Assembly: GCA_913009285.1 (NCBI GenBank) | Contig: CAJVYE010000069.1 | Span: forward strand, 1 to 6,325 | From: an uncultured Nitrospirota bacterium | Lineage (GTDB): Bacteria > Nitrospinota > Nitrospinia > SZUA-224 | Length of the DNA stretch: 6,325 nucleotides | Direction: 5' to 3' | In this document: positions 1 to 6,298 of the stretch, piece by piece | How the letters are laid out: each line of letters starts with the position of its first letter | Position numbering within the stretch: position 1 is the first letter of the stretch | Translations under genes and position numbers: made by a program | Notes under the pieces: model-generated | What the model was told of the DNA's origin: nothing | What the model saw: the letters and a program-made list of their open reading frames with translations, nothing else | The model's database searches: none

Positions 1-16
1 AACCCCCTTTTTTCTG

Positions 17-46
17 TTTTCATTACTTTAGAGTTTCAGGTATAAT
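17..46 (+). promoter_or_regulatory. Possible distal promoter upstream of era
   Basis: A perfect TATAAT (41-46) is preceded, after an 18-base spacer, by TTTTCA (17-22), which matches four of six positions of the TTGACA -35 consensus. Transcription from here would run through the inverted repeat at 79-215 before reaching era. In AT-rich DNA such matches arise by chance, so this is only a candidate. A second TATAAT at 142-147, inside the loop of the inverted repeat, is an alternative but has no recognisable -35 box. Confidence 0.3.
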
Positions 47-78
47 TATTGATTATAGGAATTTAAATTTTGAACACA

Positions 79-215
79 GGTTATCGGGTTACGGGTTACG
101 AGTTAATAGTTAATCCTGTGTAATAATAAATTTCGACCTTGTATAATAAGATTGAAATTTTACCACAACACAGGGTGAACCCGTAACTCGCAACCCGCAA
201 CACGTAACTTTTAAC
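79..215. repeat. Imperfect inverted repeat built of 7-bp GTTAC-type units
   Basis: The left arm (about 80-120) and the right arm (about 169-208) are reverse complements at roughly 32 of 40 aligned positions with one gap, counted by eye. The arms end on the loop side in CCTGTG (115-120) and CACAGG (169-174). Each arm is a short tandem array: GTTA cores start at 80, 88, 95, 102 and 109 on the left, and AAC-ending units (GAAC, TAAC, CAAC) start at 177, 184, 191, 198, 205 and 212 on the right, an exact 7-base period. The 48-base loop holds a second inverted pair, AAATTTC (128-134) and GAAATTT (154-160), and a TATAAT. The element ends a few bases before the era ribosome binding site. It resembles a small non-coding mobile or palindromic repeat, but no family can be named from the sequence. 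Confidence 0.8.
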
Positions 216-218
216 TTT

Positions 219-224
219 AGAGGA
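219..224 (+). promoter_or_regulatory. Ribosome binding site of era, fixes a TTG start
   Basis: AGAGGA lies nine bases before the TTG at 234. No ATG or GTG in a suitable position offers a better start, and the GTPase P-loop begins only about 15 residues downstream, so the TTG start gives the normal Era N-terminus. Confidence 0.75.
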
Positions 225-233
225 TTATCTAAA

Positions 234-1139
234 TTGGAAAAAAAAGGGTCTTTCAAATCAGGTTTTATCTCCATTATAGGTAGGCCTAATGTGGGAAAAT
301 CTACGCTTCTCAATAAAATATTATCAGAAAAGGTTGCTATAGTCTCAGATAAACCCCAGACAACAAGGAACAGGATTACAGGTATAAAGAATCTTGATAA
401 TGCCCAGTTGATATTTGTAGATACGCCTGGGATACATAAGGCAAGATCCAACTTGAATAGGCATATGGTCGATGTCTCTTTTAAGGCCTTTAGGGATTCG
501 GATCTGATCTTACTCCTTACTGATGAAAGAGAGGGGATAGGTAAAGGTGATAGATACATTATGTCATACCTCGAGAAGAGAGATATCCCCTGTTTTTTGT
601 TGATAAACAAGATCGACCTCCTTAAAGCAGACCAGCTCTTATCACTTATAGATGTTTATAGTCGGGATTACACCTTTTCTGAGATCATGCCGGTATCAGC
701 AGCAACAGGAGAGGGAGTGGATAGCCTTCTTAGGATGATTGTTCAGTATCTTCCTGATGGCCCAAGATATTTTCATGAAGAGATGGTTACAGATCAGCCA
801 GAGCGATTTGTTATTGCAGAACTGATCAGAGAAAAGGTTATAGATTCTACTAGAGAGGAGGTACCTTATTCTGTAGCTGTAGTAATAGAGGAGGAGGGTA
901 TAAGGGAGGGGAGTAGTAGAGATATCCTTGTAGTTGATGCTGTGATCTATGTGGAGAAGGATTCTCAGAAGGGTATAATTATTGGAAAGGGTGGGGAGAT
1001 GTTGAAGGGGATAGGCAAAAGAGCAAGAGAGGAGATAGTGAGACGTCTGGGATCAAAGGTATATCTAAATCTATGGGTAAAGGTCAAAAAAGATTGGCGG
1101 AAAGATGATAAGGCATTAAAGGAGTTGGGGATAATGTAA
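234..1139 (+). CDS. era: GTPase Era, 30S ribosome assembly factor
   Basis: Era is an essential GTPase that binds the 3' end of 16S rRNA through a KH domain and helps mature the small ribosomal subunit at the cytoplasmic face of the membrane. The 301-residue product has the usual length. Visible motifs are G1 GRPNVGKS (16-23), the G2/switch I region DKPQTTRNRITG (39-50), G3 DTPG (63-66), G4 NKID (125-128) and G5 SAA (155-157). The C-terminal part (about 195-295) is the KH domain, with its GxxG loop as IIIGKGGEML (248-257) and the characteristic preceding stretch REEVPYSVAVVIEE. It starts at TTG with a ribosome binding site nine bases upstream. The TAA stop shares its last base with the recO start, so the two genes are translationally coupled. 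The gene appears complete and unremarkable; confidence is high. Confidence 0.98.
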   Translation: MEKKGSFKSGFISIIGRPNVGKSTLLNKILSEKVAIVSDKPQTTRNRITGIKNLDNAQLIFVDTPGIHKARSNLNRHMVDVSFKAFRDSDLILLLTDEREGIGKGDRYIMSYLEKRDIPCFLLINKIDLLKADQLLSLIDVYSRDYTFSEIMPVSAATGEGVDSLLRMIVQYLPDGPRYFHEEMVTDQPERFVIAELIREKVIDSTREEVPYSVAVVIEEEGIREGSSRDILVVDAVIYVEKDSQKGIIIGKGGEMLKGIGKRAREEIVRRLGSKVYLNLWVKVKKDWRKDDKALKELGIM

Positions 1140-1879
1140 TGCCTCTTTATCATACAGCAGCAGTAGTAATCCGGAGAAGGGATTTTGGTGAGGCTGATAG
1201 GATTATCACCTTTTTTACACATGATTTTGGTAAGATAAAATGTATTGCCAAGGGATCCAGGAGGTTCAAGAGTAAATTTTCGGGGAAATTGGAACCCCTT
1301 ACCTTCATAAGGATTATCTACTTCGGTAAGGAGAATCAGAATATCTACCAGATCAATTCATGTGATATCATTAGGTCTTTTCATAAGATCGGTGAGGACT
1401 ATAAGAGATTAAATATTTGCTCTTATATAGTTGAATTGATTGATACCATGTTTAAGGAGAAGGACCCAAACAAGGAACTTTTGGGCCTCCTCTTGAATAT
1501 CTTTTCATTGATAGAGGAATCGTCAGATGTAGATACTGTACTGAGGATCTTTGAAGTAAGATTACTATCCCTTCTGGGGTATAAACCAGTGCTTGACGTT
1601 TGTGTACGCTGCAATAGACCTGTAGATGGAGTTATCAGATTTAACCTTATTAAAGGTGGAATTATCTGTAGAGGTTGCTTCAGGAATACCAAACATGAGA
1701 TAGAAATCAGCCATGGTGCCCTGAACTTTATTAAGAAGTCTTCAATGATTGACCTGTCAATGATGGGACGTCTGAAGATTCCTAAAGGACTGGAGAAGGG
1801 GATTCAGTACATGCTTCATTCATATTTAAGTATACGCATTGGCAAAAAACTCAAATCTTATGAATTTCTAATTTCGTAA
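1139..1879 (+). CDS. recO: DNA repair protein RecO
   Basis: RecO works in the RecFOR pathway, removing SSB and loading RecA onto gapped single-stranded DNA; it can also anneal complementary strands. The 246-residue product has a typical RecO size. The N-terminal OB-fold region (about 1-80) opens with the family's usual pattern of switching to a conserved RDFGEADRI (14-22), followed by the KGSRRFKSKFSGKLEPLT segment (38-55). The C-terminal helical domain carries a four-cysteine zinc-binding site: C155-x2-C158 and C177-x2-C180, present in many but not all RecO proteins. The ATG overlaps the era stop by one base; GGAG/GGGG tracts at 1121-1130 can serve as the ribosome binding site. The era-recO order is common in bacteria. 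No terminator is evident after the TAA stop. Confidence 0.95.
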   Translation: MPLYHTAAVVIRRRDFGEADRIITFFTHDFGKIKCIAKGSRRFKSKFSGKLEPLTFIRIIYFGKENQNIYQINSCDIIRSFHKIGEDYKRLNICSYIVELIDTMFKEKDPNKELLGLLLNIFSLIEESSDVDTVLRIFEVRLLSLLGYKPVLDVCVRCNRPVDGVIRFNLIKGGIICRGCFRNTKHEIEISHGALNFIKKSSMIDLSMMGRLKIPKGLEKGIQYMLHSYLSIRIGKKLKSYEFLIS

Positions 1880-1897
1880 TAGTTCACGTTCTATAGT

Positions 1898-1924
1898 CAC
1901 AGAGAACATAGAGGTCTCAGAGAT
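1898..1924. repeat. Degenerate 9-bp tandem repeat in a convergent gap
   Basis: Three consecutive nonamers can be read: CACAGAGAA (1898-1906), CATAGAGGT (1907-1915) and CTCAGAGAT (1916-1924). They share the core CANAGAG with a few substitutions. They sit in the 70-base gap between the convergent ends of recO and the hemerythrin gene. The adjacent ATAGC-TCTG-GCTAT hairpin (1928-1941) has only five base pairs and no clear U-tract, so it is not called as a terminator. Function is unknown; the period could be a remnant of a dispersed intergenic repeat. Confidence 0.5.
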
Positions 1925-1949
1925 AATATAGCTCTGGCTATGGTGCTCA

Positions 1950-2510
1950 TTATGAGTCCTTCAAGTAAACTGCTTTTAAATGATGTAGAAGCTTGTGGAA
2001 CTCTTCATGCTTGCAAATCCCAATTTTCTCGCGCTCGATAAATTCAAATTTTTCCAATAGTTCTTCTTGCTTCCCTTCTGAAAGACACTTATCGGCTATT
2101 GGGTAAAGAACGTTATCCTCCTTATCAATATGTTGGGTCAAAAGTGTAATGTAATTCCTTGCATTTTCAACTAGTTTAGACGAAACTTTGCGATTACCAG
2201 CCTTATACTCAGCTAAAACCTCGCTCATGCCTCTAACGTGATCACGCCCGGTGTTATGTTCCATAAGCATTACACTGATTGGTCCACCTTCCTTGGGGAT
2301 TCCAGCCTCCTCCATCGCAGGAAAAAGCAGGTCTTCCTCCTTTTCGTGATGACATTTGTCCGCAAAATTTTTGATAAACTCAAGTATCTGATAAATATCT
2401 TCTGGATTTACTTCTTCCCCAGATTCGAGTTTCTCGCAAACCCTATCTAAAATCCTTAACATTAGCTTTATTGCCTCATGCTCTTCTTTTAGCTGCTCTG
2501 TTGATCTCAT
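1950..2510 (-). CDS. Hemerythrin HHE domain-containing protein
   Basis: This 186-residue soluble protein has the four-helix hemerythrin fold signature that normally holds a non-haem di-iron centre used for O2 binding or sensing, NO/redox handling or iron storage. Likely metal ligands are H11 (EEHEAIK), H54/H55 with E58/E59 in the CHHEKEEDLLFP motif (53-64), H85 (MEHN) and H127 with E131/D132 (QHIDKED). No signal peptide or membrane segment is visible, so it is predicted to be cytoplasmic. A helical tail after about 143 holds further histidines (H167, H171, H175, H176) beyond the core domain. The start is well supported: AAGGAG on the minus strand (2518-2523) lies seven bases before the ATG. 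It stands alone between plus-strand operons, with repeats on both sides. Family assignment is firm; the physiological role cannot be told from sequence. Confidence 0.92.
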   Translation of the reverse strand: MRSTEQLKEEHEAIKLMLRILDRVCEKLESGEEVNPEDIYQILEFIKNFADKCHHEKEEDLLFPAMEEAGIPKEGGPISVMLMEHNTGRDHVRGMSEVLAEYKAGNRKVSSKLVENARNYITLLTQHIDKEDNVLYPIADKCLSEGKQEELLEKFEFIEREKIGICKHEEFHKLLHHLKAVYLKDS

Positions 2511-2625
2511 CCTTTTACTCCTTATTGATTAGCTCCGCTTCCCTTAAAAAGTTCCAGAAATTGCTTGTTTTATATCCATAGTACCTCTCAATATTTATCC
2601 GAATATCACTTAAACTTAAATGCGG

Positions 2626-2654
2626 AAGTTAAATCAAAGGCTAAATAATGTCAA
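2626..2654 (-). promoter_or_regulatory. Candidate promoter for the hemerythrin gene
   Basis: On the minus strand a perfect TTGACA (2649-2654) is followed after 17 bases by TAACTT (2626-2631), which matches only three of six positions of the -10 consensus. This would leave a 5' leader of about 110 bases before the ATG at 2510. The strong -35 box and correct spacing favour it, while the weak -10 suggests either an activator or a chance match. The rest of this gap shows no gene or recognisable RNA structure apart from the palindrome at 2675-2703. Confidence 0.4.
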
Positions 2655-2670
2655 GAAGAAATTTTTCATA

Positions 2671-2716
2671 GTTAGAAGTTAGCTCCCTTCGTTCGCTAAC
2701 TTCAGAATCCAGAATA
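2671..2716. repeat. Palindrome with flanking 7-bp repeats, upstream of argS
   Basis: GAAGTTAGC (2675-2683) and GCTAACTTC (2695-2703) form a perfect 9-bp inverted repeat around an 11-base loop (2684-2694). The left arm lies in a 7-base period (GTTA cores at 2671 and 2678), and just outside the right arm CAGAAT occurs twice at a spacing of seven (2703-2708 and 2710-2715). The stem could act as a hairpin in RNA on either strand, but no U-tract follows. The structure recalls dispersed palindromic intergenic elements and shares the 7-base GTTA rhythm of the repeat before era. It lies upstream of the argS promoter and of the candidate hemerythrin promoter on the other strand. Confidence 0.7.
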
Positions 2717-2740
2717 TATCAATCTATTAATCTCACAAGA

Positions 2741-2768
2741 TTGACTTTTGGTAGATTTACGATATACT
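2741..2768 (+). promoter_or_regulatory. Strong sigma70-type promoter for the argS operon
   Basis: TTGACT (2741-2746; five of six matches to TTGACA), a 16-base spacer and TATACT (2763-2768; five of six matches to TATAAT) make the best promoter match in the window. Transcription would begin near 2775, giving a leader of about 35 bases before the GTG at 2810. The TTG of the -35 box is in frame with argS and would otherwise be mistaken for the start codon. Confidence 0.75.
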
Positions 2769-2796
2769 TAATCAAAAAGTTTTACACAAGACTTAA

Positions 2797-2802
2797 GAAG
2801 GG
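2797..2802 (+). promoter_or_regulatory. Ribosome binding site of argS, decides the GTG start
   Basis: GAAGGG (within AAGAAGGGT) lies seven bases before the GTG at 2810, an ideal spacing. The in-frame TTG at 2741 has no comparable site upstream. Confidence 0.75.
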
Positions 2803-2809
2803 TAAAATT

Positions 2810-4522
2810 GTGAAAGTCGGTGTTGGAAAAGAGATTATAACAGAGATTCTGACTCTATCCATTAAGATGATAAAGGCAGATAAGGTGTTAGATATAACCG
2901 ACCTGCCACCGATCATTGTAGAGAGATCAAGGGATGAGAAATTCGGTGATTTTTCTACCAATATAGCTATGACTATTGCCTCCATTGAAAGGAAAAAACC
3001 GAGATTAATTGCCGATATAATCGTTGAGAATATACACAATTCCTTAAAATCAGAAGATGAAATACTATCATTTCCCTCATCATACATAGATAAAATTGAG
3101 ATAGCAGGTCCTGGGTTCATAAACTTCTTTATGAGCAGAAGGTTCTGGCTTGATTCCCTAAAGATTGTTGAGGACCAGGGATCTGAATATGGATCATCAT
3201 CTCTTGGAAATAATAGGAGGATTCAGATAGAATTTGTCAGTGCCAATCCTACGGGTCCTTTACATATAGGTCACGGAAGGGGGGCTGCAGTTGGAGATAT
3301 CCTGGCTAATATTATGAAAAAGGCTGGTTACATTGTAGAGAAGGAATACTATATCAACGATGTGGGGACTCAGATGACGATATTGGGGAAGTCGACCCTT
3401 ATCCGCTATCAACAGTTACTTGGTCGGGATATCCCTTTTCCTGAGGATGGGTATAAGGGGGATTATATCAATGATATTGCCAAAGATATAATTGCCAAAA
3501 AAGGGGAATATTTCATGGATCAGCCTGAAGGGGTTTCATTACCTTTCTTCACAGAATTTGCCTCCAAGATAATCTTGGATGGCATTAAAAAGGACCTGGA
3601 GGATTTTGGGGTAAAATTCGATAATTGGTTCAGCGAGAAGGGCCTTTATGATATAGGTGAAGTGGATGAGGTAATAGGCCGGCTGAAGGAGAAGGGGCTT
3701 GCCTATGAAAAGGATAACGCTGTTTGGCTAAGATCAAGTATGTTCGGTGATGAGAAGGATAGGGTCCTTATCCGGGGGAATGGTCAGCATACCTATTTTG
3801 CCTCAGATATTGCTTATCACTGGGATAAGTTTAAGAGAGATTTTGACCAGGTGATCGATATCTGGGGAGCAGATCACCATGGATATGTCCCACGGATGAA
3901 GGCTATAGTAGAGGCAATGGGGTATCATAAGGATGCATTGAAGACCATTCTTGTTCAATTAGTAAACCTGAAAAGGGGAAATGAACAGATAGCCATGTCT
4001 ACAAGGGAGGGTAAGTTTACCACACTCTCAGAGGTTGTAAGGGAGGTAGGAAAGGATGCTGCCCGTTTCTTCTTCTTGATGAGGAGTTCAGATAGTCACC
4101 TTGATTTTGATCTCGATTTAGCCAGGAAGGAGTCAAAGGAAAATCCGGTGTATTATGTACAGTATGCACATGCCCGTATAAGTAGTATATTTAGGGTAGC
4201 TAGAGAAAAGGGAATAGATATCCCTACTGGAGAGGAAGTGGATCTTGATCTGCTAAAATCGCCTGAAGAGATGACCCTGATCAAAGAGATATTAAGTTTT
4301 CCTGAGCTAGTAGAGAAATGTGCCATTTACTTAGAGCCCCACAGGCTTACTTATTATTTACAGGATCTGGCAAGTATATTTCACAATTGCTATAATAAGT
4401 ACCGTGTTATATCAGAGGATAGAAAGCTTACTAATGCACGCCTTATTCTGGTAAAGAGTATAGGTACAGTGTTGAAAAATGCCCTTTTATTACTTGGTAT
4501 TTCAGCACCAGAGAAGATGTAG
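2810..4522 (+). CDS. argS: Arginyl-tRNA synthetase
   Basis: Class I aminoacyl-tRNA synthetase that charges tRNA-Arg with arginine using ATP in the cytoplasm. From the GTG start the product has 570 residues, normal for bacterial ArgS. The N-terminal Add1 tRNA-binding domain contains the conserved EKFGDFSTNIAM (43-54). The catalytic Rossmann domain has SANPTGPLHIGHGR (144-157) with the HIGH box at 152-155, and the second signature is AMSTREGKF (395-403), a variant of the KMSKS loop in which the first lysine is alanine. The helical DALR anticodon-binding domain (about 450-570) begins near NPVYYVQYAHARI and ends in the family-typical GISAPEKM. The open frame extends 23 codons upstream to a TTG at 2741, but that TTG is the -35 box of the promoter, so the GTG is preferred. 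The next gene begins five bases after the TAG stop. Confidence 0.97.
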   Translation: MKVGVGKEIITEILTLSIKMIKADKVLDITDLPPIIVERSRDEKFGDFSTNIAMTIASIERKKPRLIADIIVENIHNSLKSEDEILSFPSSYIDKIEIAGPGFINFFMSRRFWLDSLKIVEDQGSEYGSSSLGNNRRIQIEFVSANPTGPLHIGHGRGAAVGDILANIMKKAGYIVEKEYYINDVGTQMTILGKSTLIRYQQLLGRDIPFPEDGYKGDYINDIAKDIIAKKGEYFMDQPEGVSLPFFTEFASKIILDGIKKDLEDFGVKFDNWFSEKGLYDIGEVDEVIGRLKEKGLAYEKDNAVWLRSSMFGDEKDRVLIRGNGQHTYFASDIAYHWDKFKRDFDQVIDIWGADHHGYVPRMKAIVEAMGYHKDALKTILVQLVNLKRGNEQIAMSTREGKFTTLSEVVREVGKDAARFFFLMRSSDSHLDFDLDLARKESKENPVYYVQYAHARISSIFRVAREKGIDIPTGEEVDLDLLKSPEEMTLIKEILSFPELVEKCAIYLEPHRLTYYLQDLASIFHNCYNKYRVISEDRKLTNARLILVKSIGTVLKNALLLLGISAPEKM

Positions 4523-4527
4523 ATAAG

Positions 4528-5169
4528 ATGGAAATAAAAAAATCAAAGGTGGGCAAGAGAAACTCTGTGGTACTGAGCAGAGGGGAATTAAGGATATTAA
4601 TTGCTGGAATATTCGTGGTGTGTATATTGAGTATGATCCTCGGCTTTATGATGGGAAGGGGCTTTAAGGAGAATAATAGTGATGTTTCATTAAATGATGA
4701 GATAGATAGCATTTCTCCTGATACCAGAGATGGATCTATGGAAGAGGAGACCTCTTTGACATTCTATAAAACCTTGCCTGATGATGAAGATGAGAAAGAA
4801 AATGTAGAGAAAAGGGAAGAAGAAGTAGAGAAAAGTGAAGAAGAAAAGCCCGTACTACATCTAAAGAGTGAGAAAGAATTGTTAGATCAGGTTAGTATTG
4901 AGGATGTAATAGCCAATAAAGAATATATATCCACTCCTGGATATACAATCCAGGTTAGCTCCTTCAGGGATGAGAATCAGGCATTAAATCTAAAATCTAT
5001 ACTTAAACTGAAGGGGCATGATGTACATATAAAATCTGTTGAGATACCTGAAAGAGGTGTATGGTACAGGGTTTTTGTAGGAATTTATAATAATAGAAAG
5101 GATGCAGAGAAGGCTGCTAAAAAGATTCATTCTGAAGAAAGACTTCCTACTCTAGTTACTGAACAATGA
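4528..5169 (+). CDS. Membrane-anchored SPOR-domain protein
   Basis: This 213-residue protein is predicted to bind peptidoglycan in the periplasm. A basic N-terminus (KKSKVGKR, 4-11) precedes one hydrophobic segment at about 23-43 (ILIAGIFVVCILSMILGFMMG), giving an N-in membrane anchor. Next comes a conserved-looking LTFYKTLP (77-84), a very acidic glutamate-rich linker (about 85-107), and a C-terminal SPOR domain (about 138-213) starting GYTIQVSSFRDENQAL and containing WYRVFVGIYNNRKDAEKAAK. SPOR domains bind glycan strands stripped of peptide stems, usually at the division septum, as in FtsN, DedD and RlpA. It follows argS by five bases and overlaps dacB by four (ATGA), so it depends on the argS promoter and translational coupling. 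The architecture resembles FtsN/DedD, but the exact role cannot be assigned, so no symbol is given. Confidence 0.92.
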   Translation: MEIKKSKVGKRNSVVLSRGELRILIAGIFVVCILSMILGFMMGRGFKENNSDVSLNDEIDSISPDTRDGSMEEETSLTFYKTLPDDEDEKENVEKREEEVEKSEEEKPVLHLKSEKELLDQVSIEDVIANKEYISTPGYTIQVSSFRDENQALNLKSILKLKGHDVHIKSVEIPERGVWYRVFVGIYNNRKDAEKAAKKIHSEERLPTLVTEQ

Positions 5170-6240
5170 AAAGATGTGTATTATTATTCTCTGTATTTTT
5201 ATCTCTTCTCATAATATCTGCCTCTTCTATAAGGGGTGAGGTTAGCCTTGCTAAAGGTGTAAAAGGTTTCAGAGAGAAGATGGATTTGATCCTCAGGGAT
5301 AAATGCCTTGCAAATGGAAAGACAGGCATCAAGATTGTTTCACTCGCTCATGAAGATATACTCTACGATTATAATAGTAACCATCAATTTATCCCGGCAT
5401 CAAACCTAAAGCTTATCACCACGGCCACGGCATTTTTGAATCTCCATCCTGATTATAGATTCAAGACAAGATTGTCTGCAGATGGGAATATAAATGATGG
5501 GGTGTTGGAGGGGAATTTATATATAAAAGGGTTTGGGGATCCCCTGCTGGTCTCAGAAGAGCTGTGGATGATGGTGAAGGATCTGCGTAATTTAGGGATA
5601 AAGACCATTACAGGTGACATCATAGCAGATGACACCTTCTTTGATAGAGAAAGGGTTGGAAACGGATGGGGAAAGCATATTGGACCTCAGGCATATAACG
5701 CCAGAATCGGGGCACTATCACTCAACTTTAATACAGTCACTGTATATGTAGAACCCGGCAAAGAGATAGGAGATAACCCCATCGTCGTCCTGGATCCGTT
5801 AACAAGGTTTATCAGTGTGGAGAACAGGGCTATAACGATCTCACAGGGAAAAAGAAACAGGCTTATTGTCGATAGGGTGAGAAGAGATAAAATAGACAAA
5901 ATTATTATAGCCGGTGAGCTCGCAAAAGGGAAGAGAAGAAAGAGATTCTATCGAAACATATCTAATCCCCCACTCTATACAGCAACAGTTTTTAGAGATT
6001 TTCTCACAAGGGAAAACATAGAAGTTAAAGGAAAGGTAACAGTTGGTATACAGCCCGAAGGTGTAATGGAACTTGTAGTTCATGATTCTAAACCGCTCTC
6101 CTTAATCATCCGGGATCTAAATAAGATAAGTAATAACTTCATTGCAGAGCAGATATTAAAGACAATGGGAGCAGAGTTAGAAGGCGAGCCTGGTACAGCG
6201 GAAAAGGGACTTAATATAGTGTATGATTTCATGGAAAAGG
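5166..6240 (+). CDS. dacB: D-alanyl-D-alanine carboxypeptidase/endopeptidase (PBP4, S13), 3' end missing
   Basis: A periplasmic penicillin-binding protein of the S13 family, which removes terminal D-Ala from peptidoglycan stems or cuts D-Ala-meso-DAP cross-links. A signal peptide (1-24: KR, then LLFSVFLSLLIISASS) is followed by the catalytic SxxK box, S79-N-L-K82 in FIPASNLKLITTATAF. The large insert typical of the family includes YIKGFGDPLL and GDIIADDTFFD. The second motif SNN (322-324, in NKISNNFIAEQIL) is present. The third motif, KTG, and roughly the last 100 residues are missing because the read enters sequencing adapter at 6241. The frame stays open into the adapter to a TAG at 6273-6275, so residues 360-369 (IGRASCRERV) are artefact. 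Only about 358 residues are genuine. The ATG overlaps the SPOR gene stop (ATGA) and has no strong ribosome binding site of its own. Confidence 0.93.
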
Positions 6241-6298
6241 AGATCGGAAGAGCGTCGTGTAGGGAAAGAGTGTAGATCTCGGTGGTCGCCGTATCATT
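6241..6298. other. Illumina TruSeq universal adapter (reverse complement), sequencing artefact
   Basis: The 58 bases beginning AGATCGGAAGAGC and ending GCCGTATCATT match from memory, base for base, the reverse complement of the Illumina TruSeq universal adapter. The leading AGATCGGAAGAGC is the standard read-through signature. This is library sequence carried into the assembly, not part of the organism, and it interrupts dacB. Confidence 0.98.

Noticed and set aside
142..147. TATAAT in the loop of the inverted repeat as the era promoter
   Set aside because: The -10 hexamer is perfect, but no -35 box lies at 16-18 bases and there is no TGn extension; it is mentioned only as an alternative.
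79..215. CRISPR array
   Set aside because: The units are only seven bases, contiguous without spacers, and arranged as an inverted pair; there are no cas genes.
110..610. A 166-residue open frame on the minus strand across the inverted repeat and the start of era
   Set aside because: It is antisense to the well-supported era gene, runs through non-coding repeat DNA, and shows no recognisable motifs.
1928..1941. Hairpin ATAGC-TCTG-GCTAT as a terminator between recO and the hemerythrin gene
   Set aside because: The stem is only five pairs with low GC, and neither strand has a clear U-tract after it.
4936..4954. Perfect 7-bp inverted repeat CCTGGAT/ATCCAGG with a 5-base loop
   Set aside because: It lies inside the SPOR-domain coding sequence (TPGYTIQ), has no U-tract or promoter nearby, and is readily explained by codon choice.
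6129..6275. dacB as a naturally short PBP4 lacking its KTG motif
   Set aside because: The frame ends inside recognised adapter sequence, so the loss is an assembly artefact and not a biological truncation.
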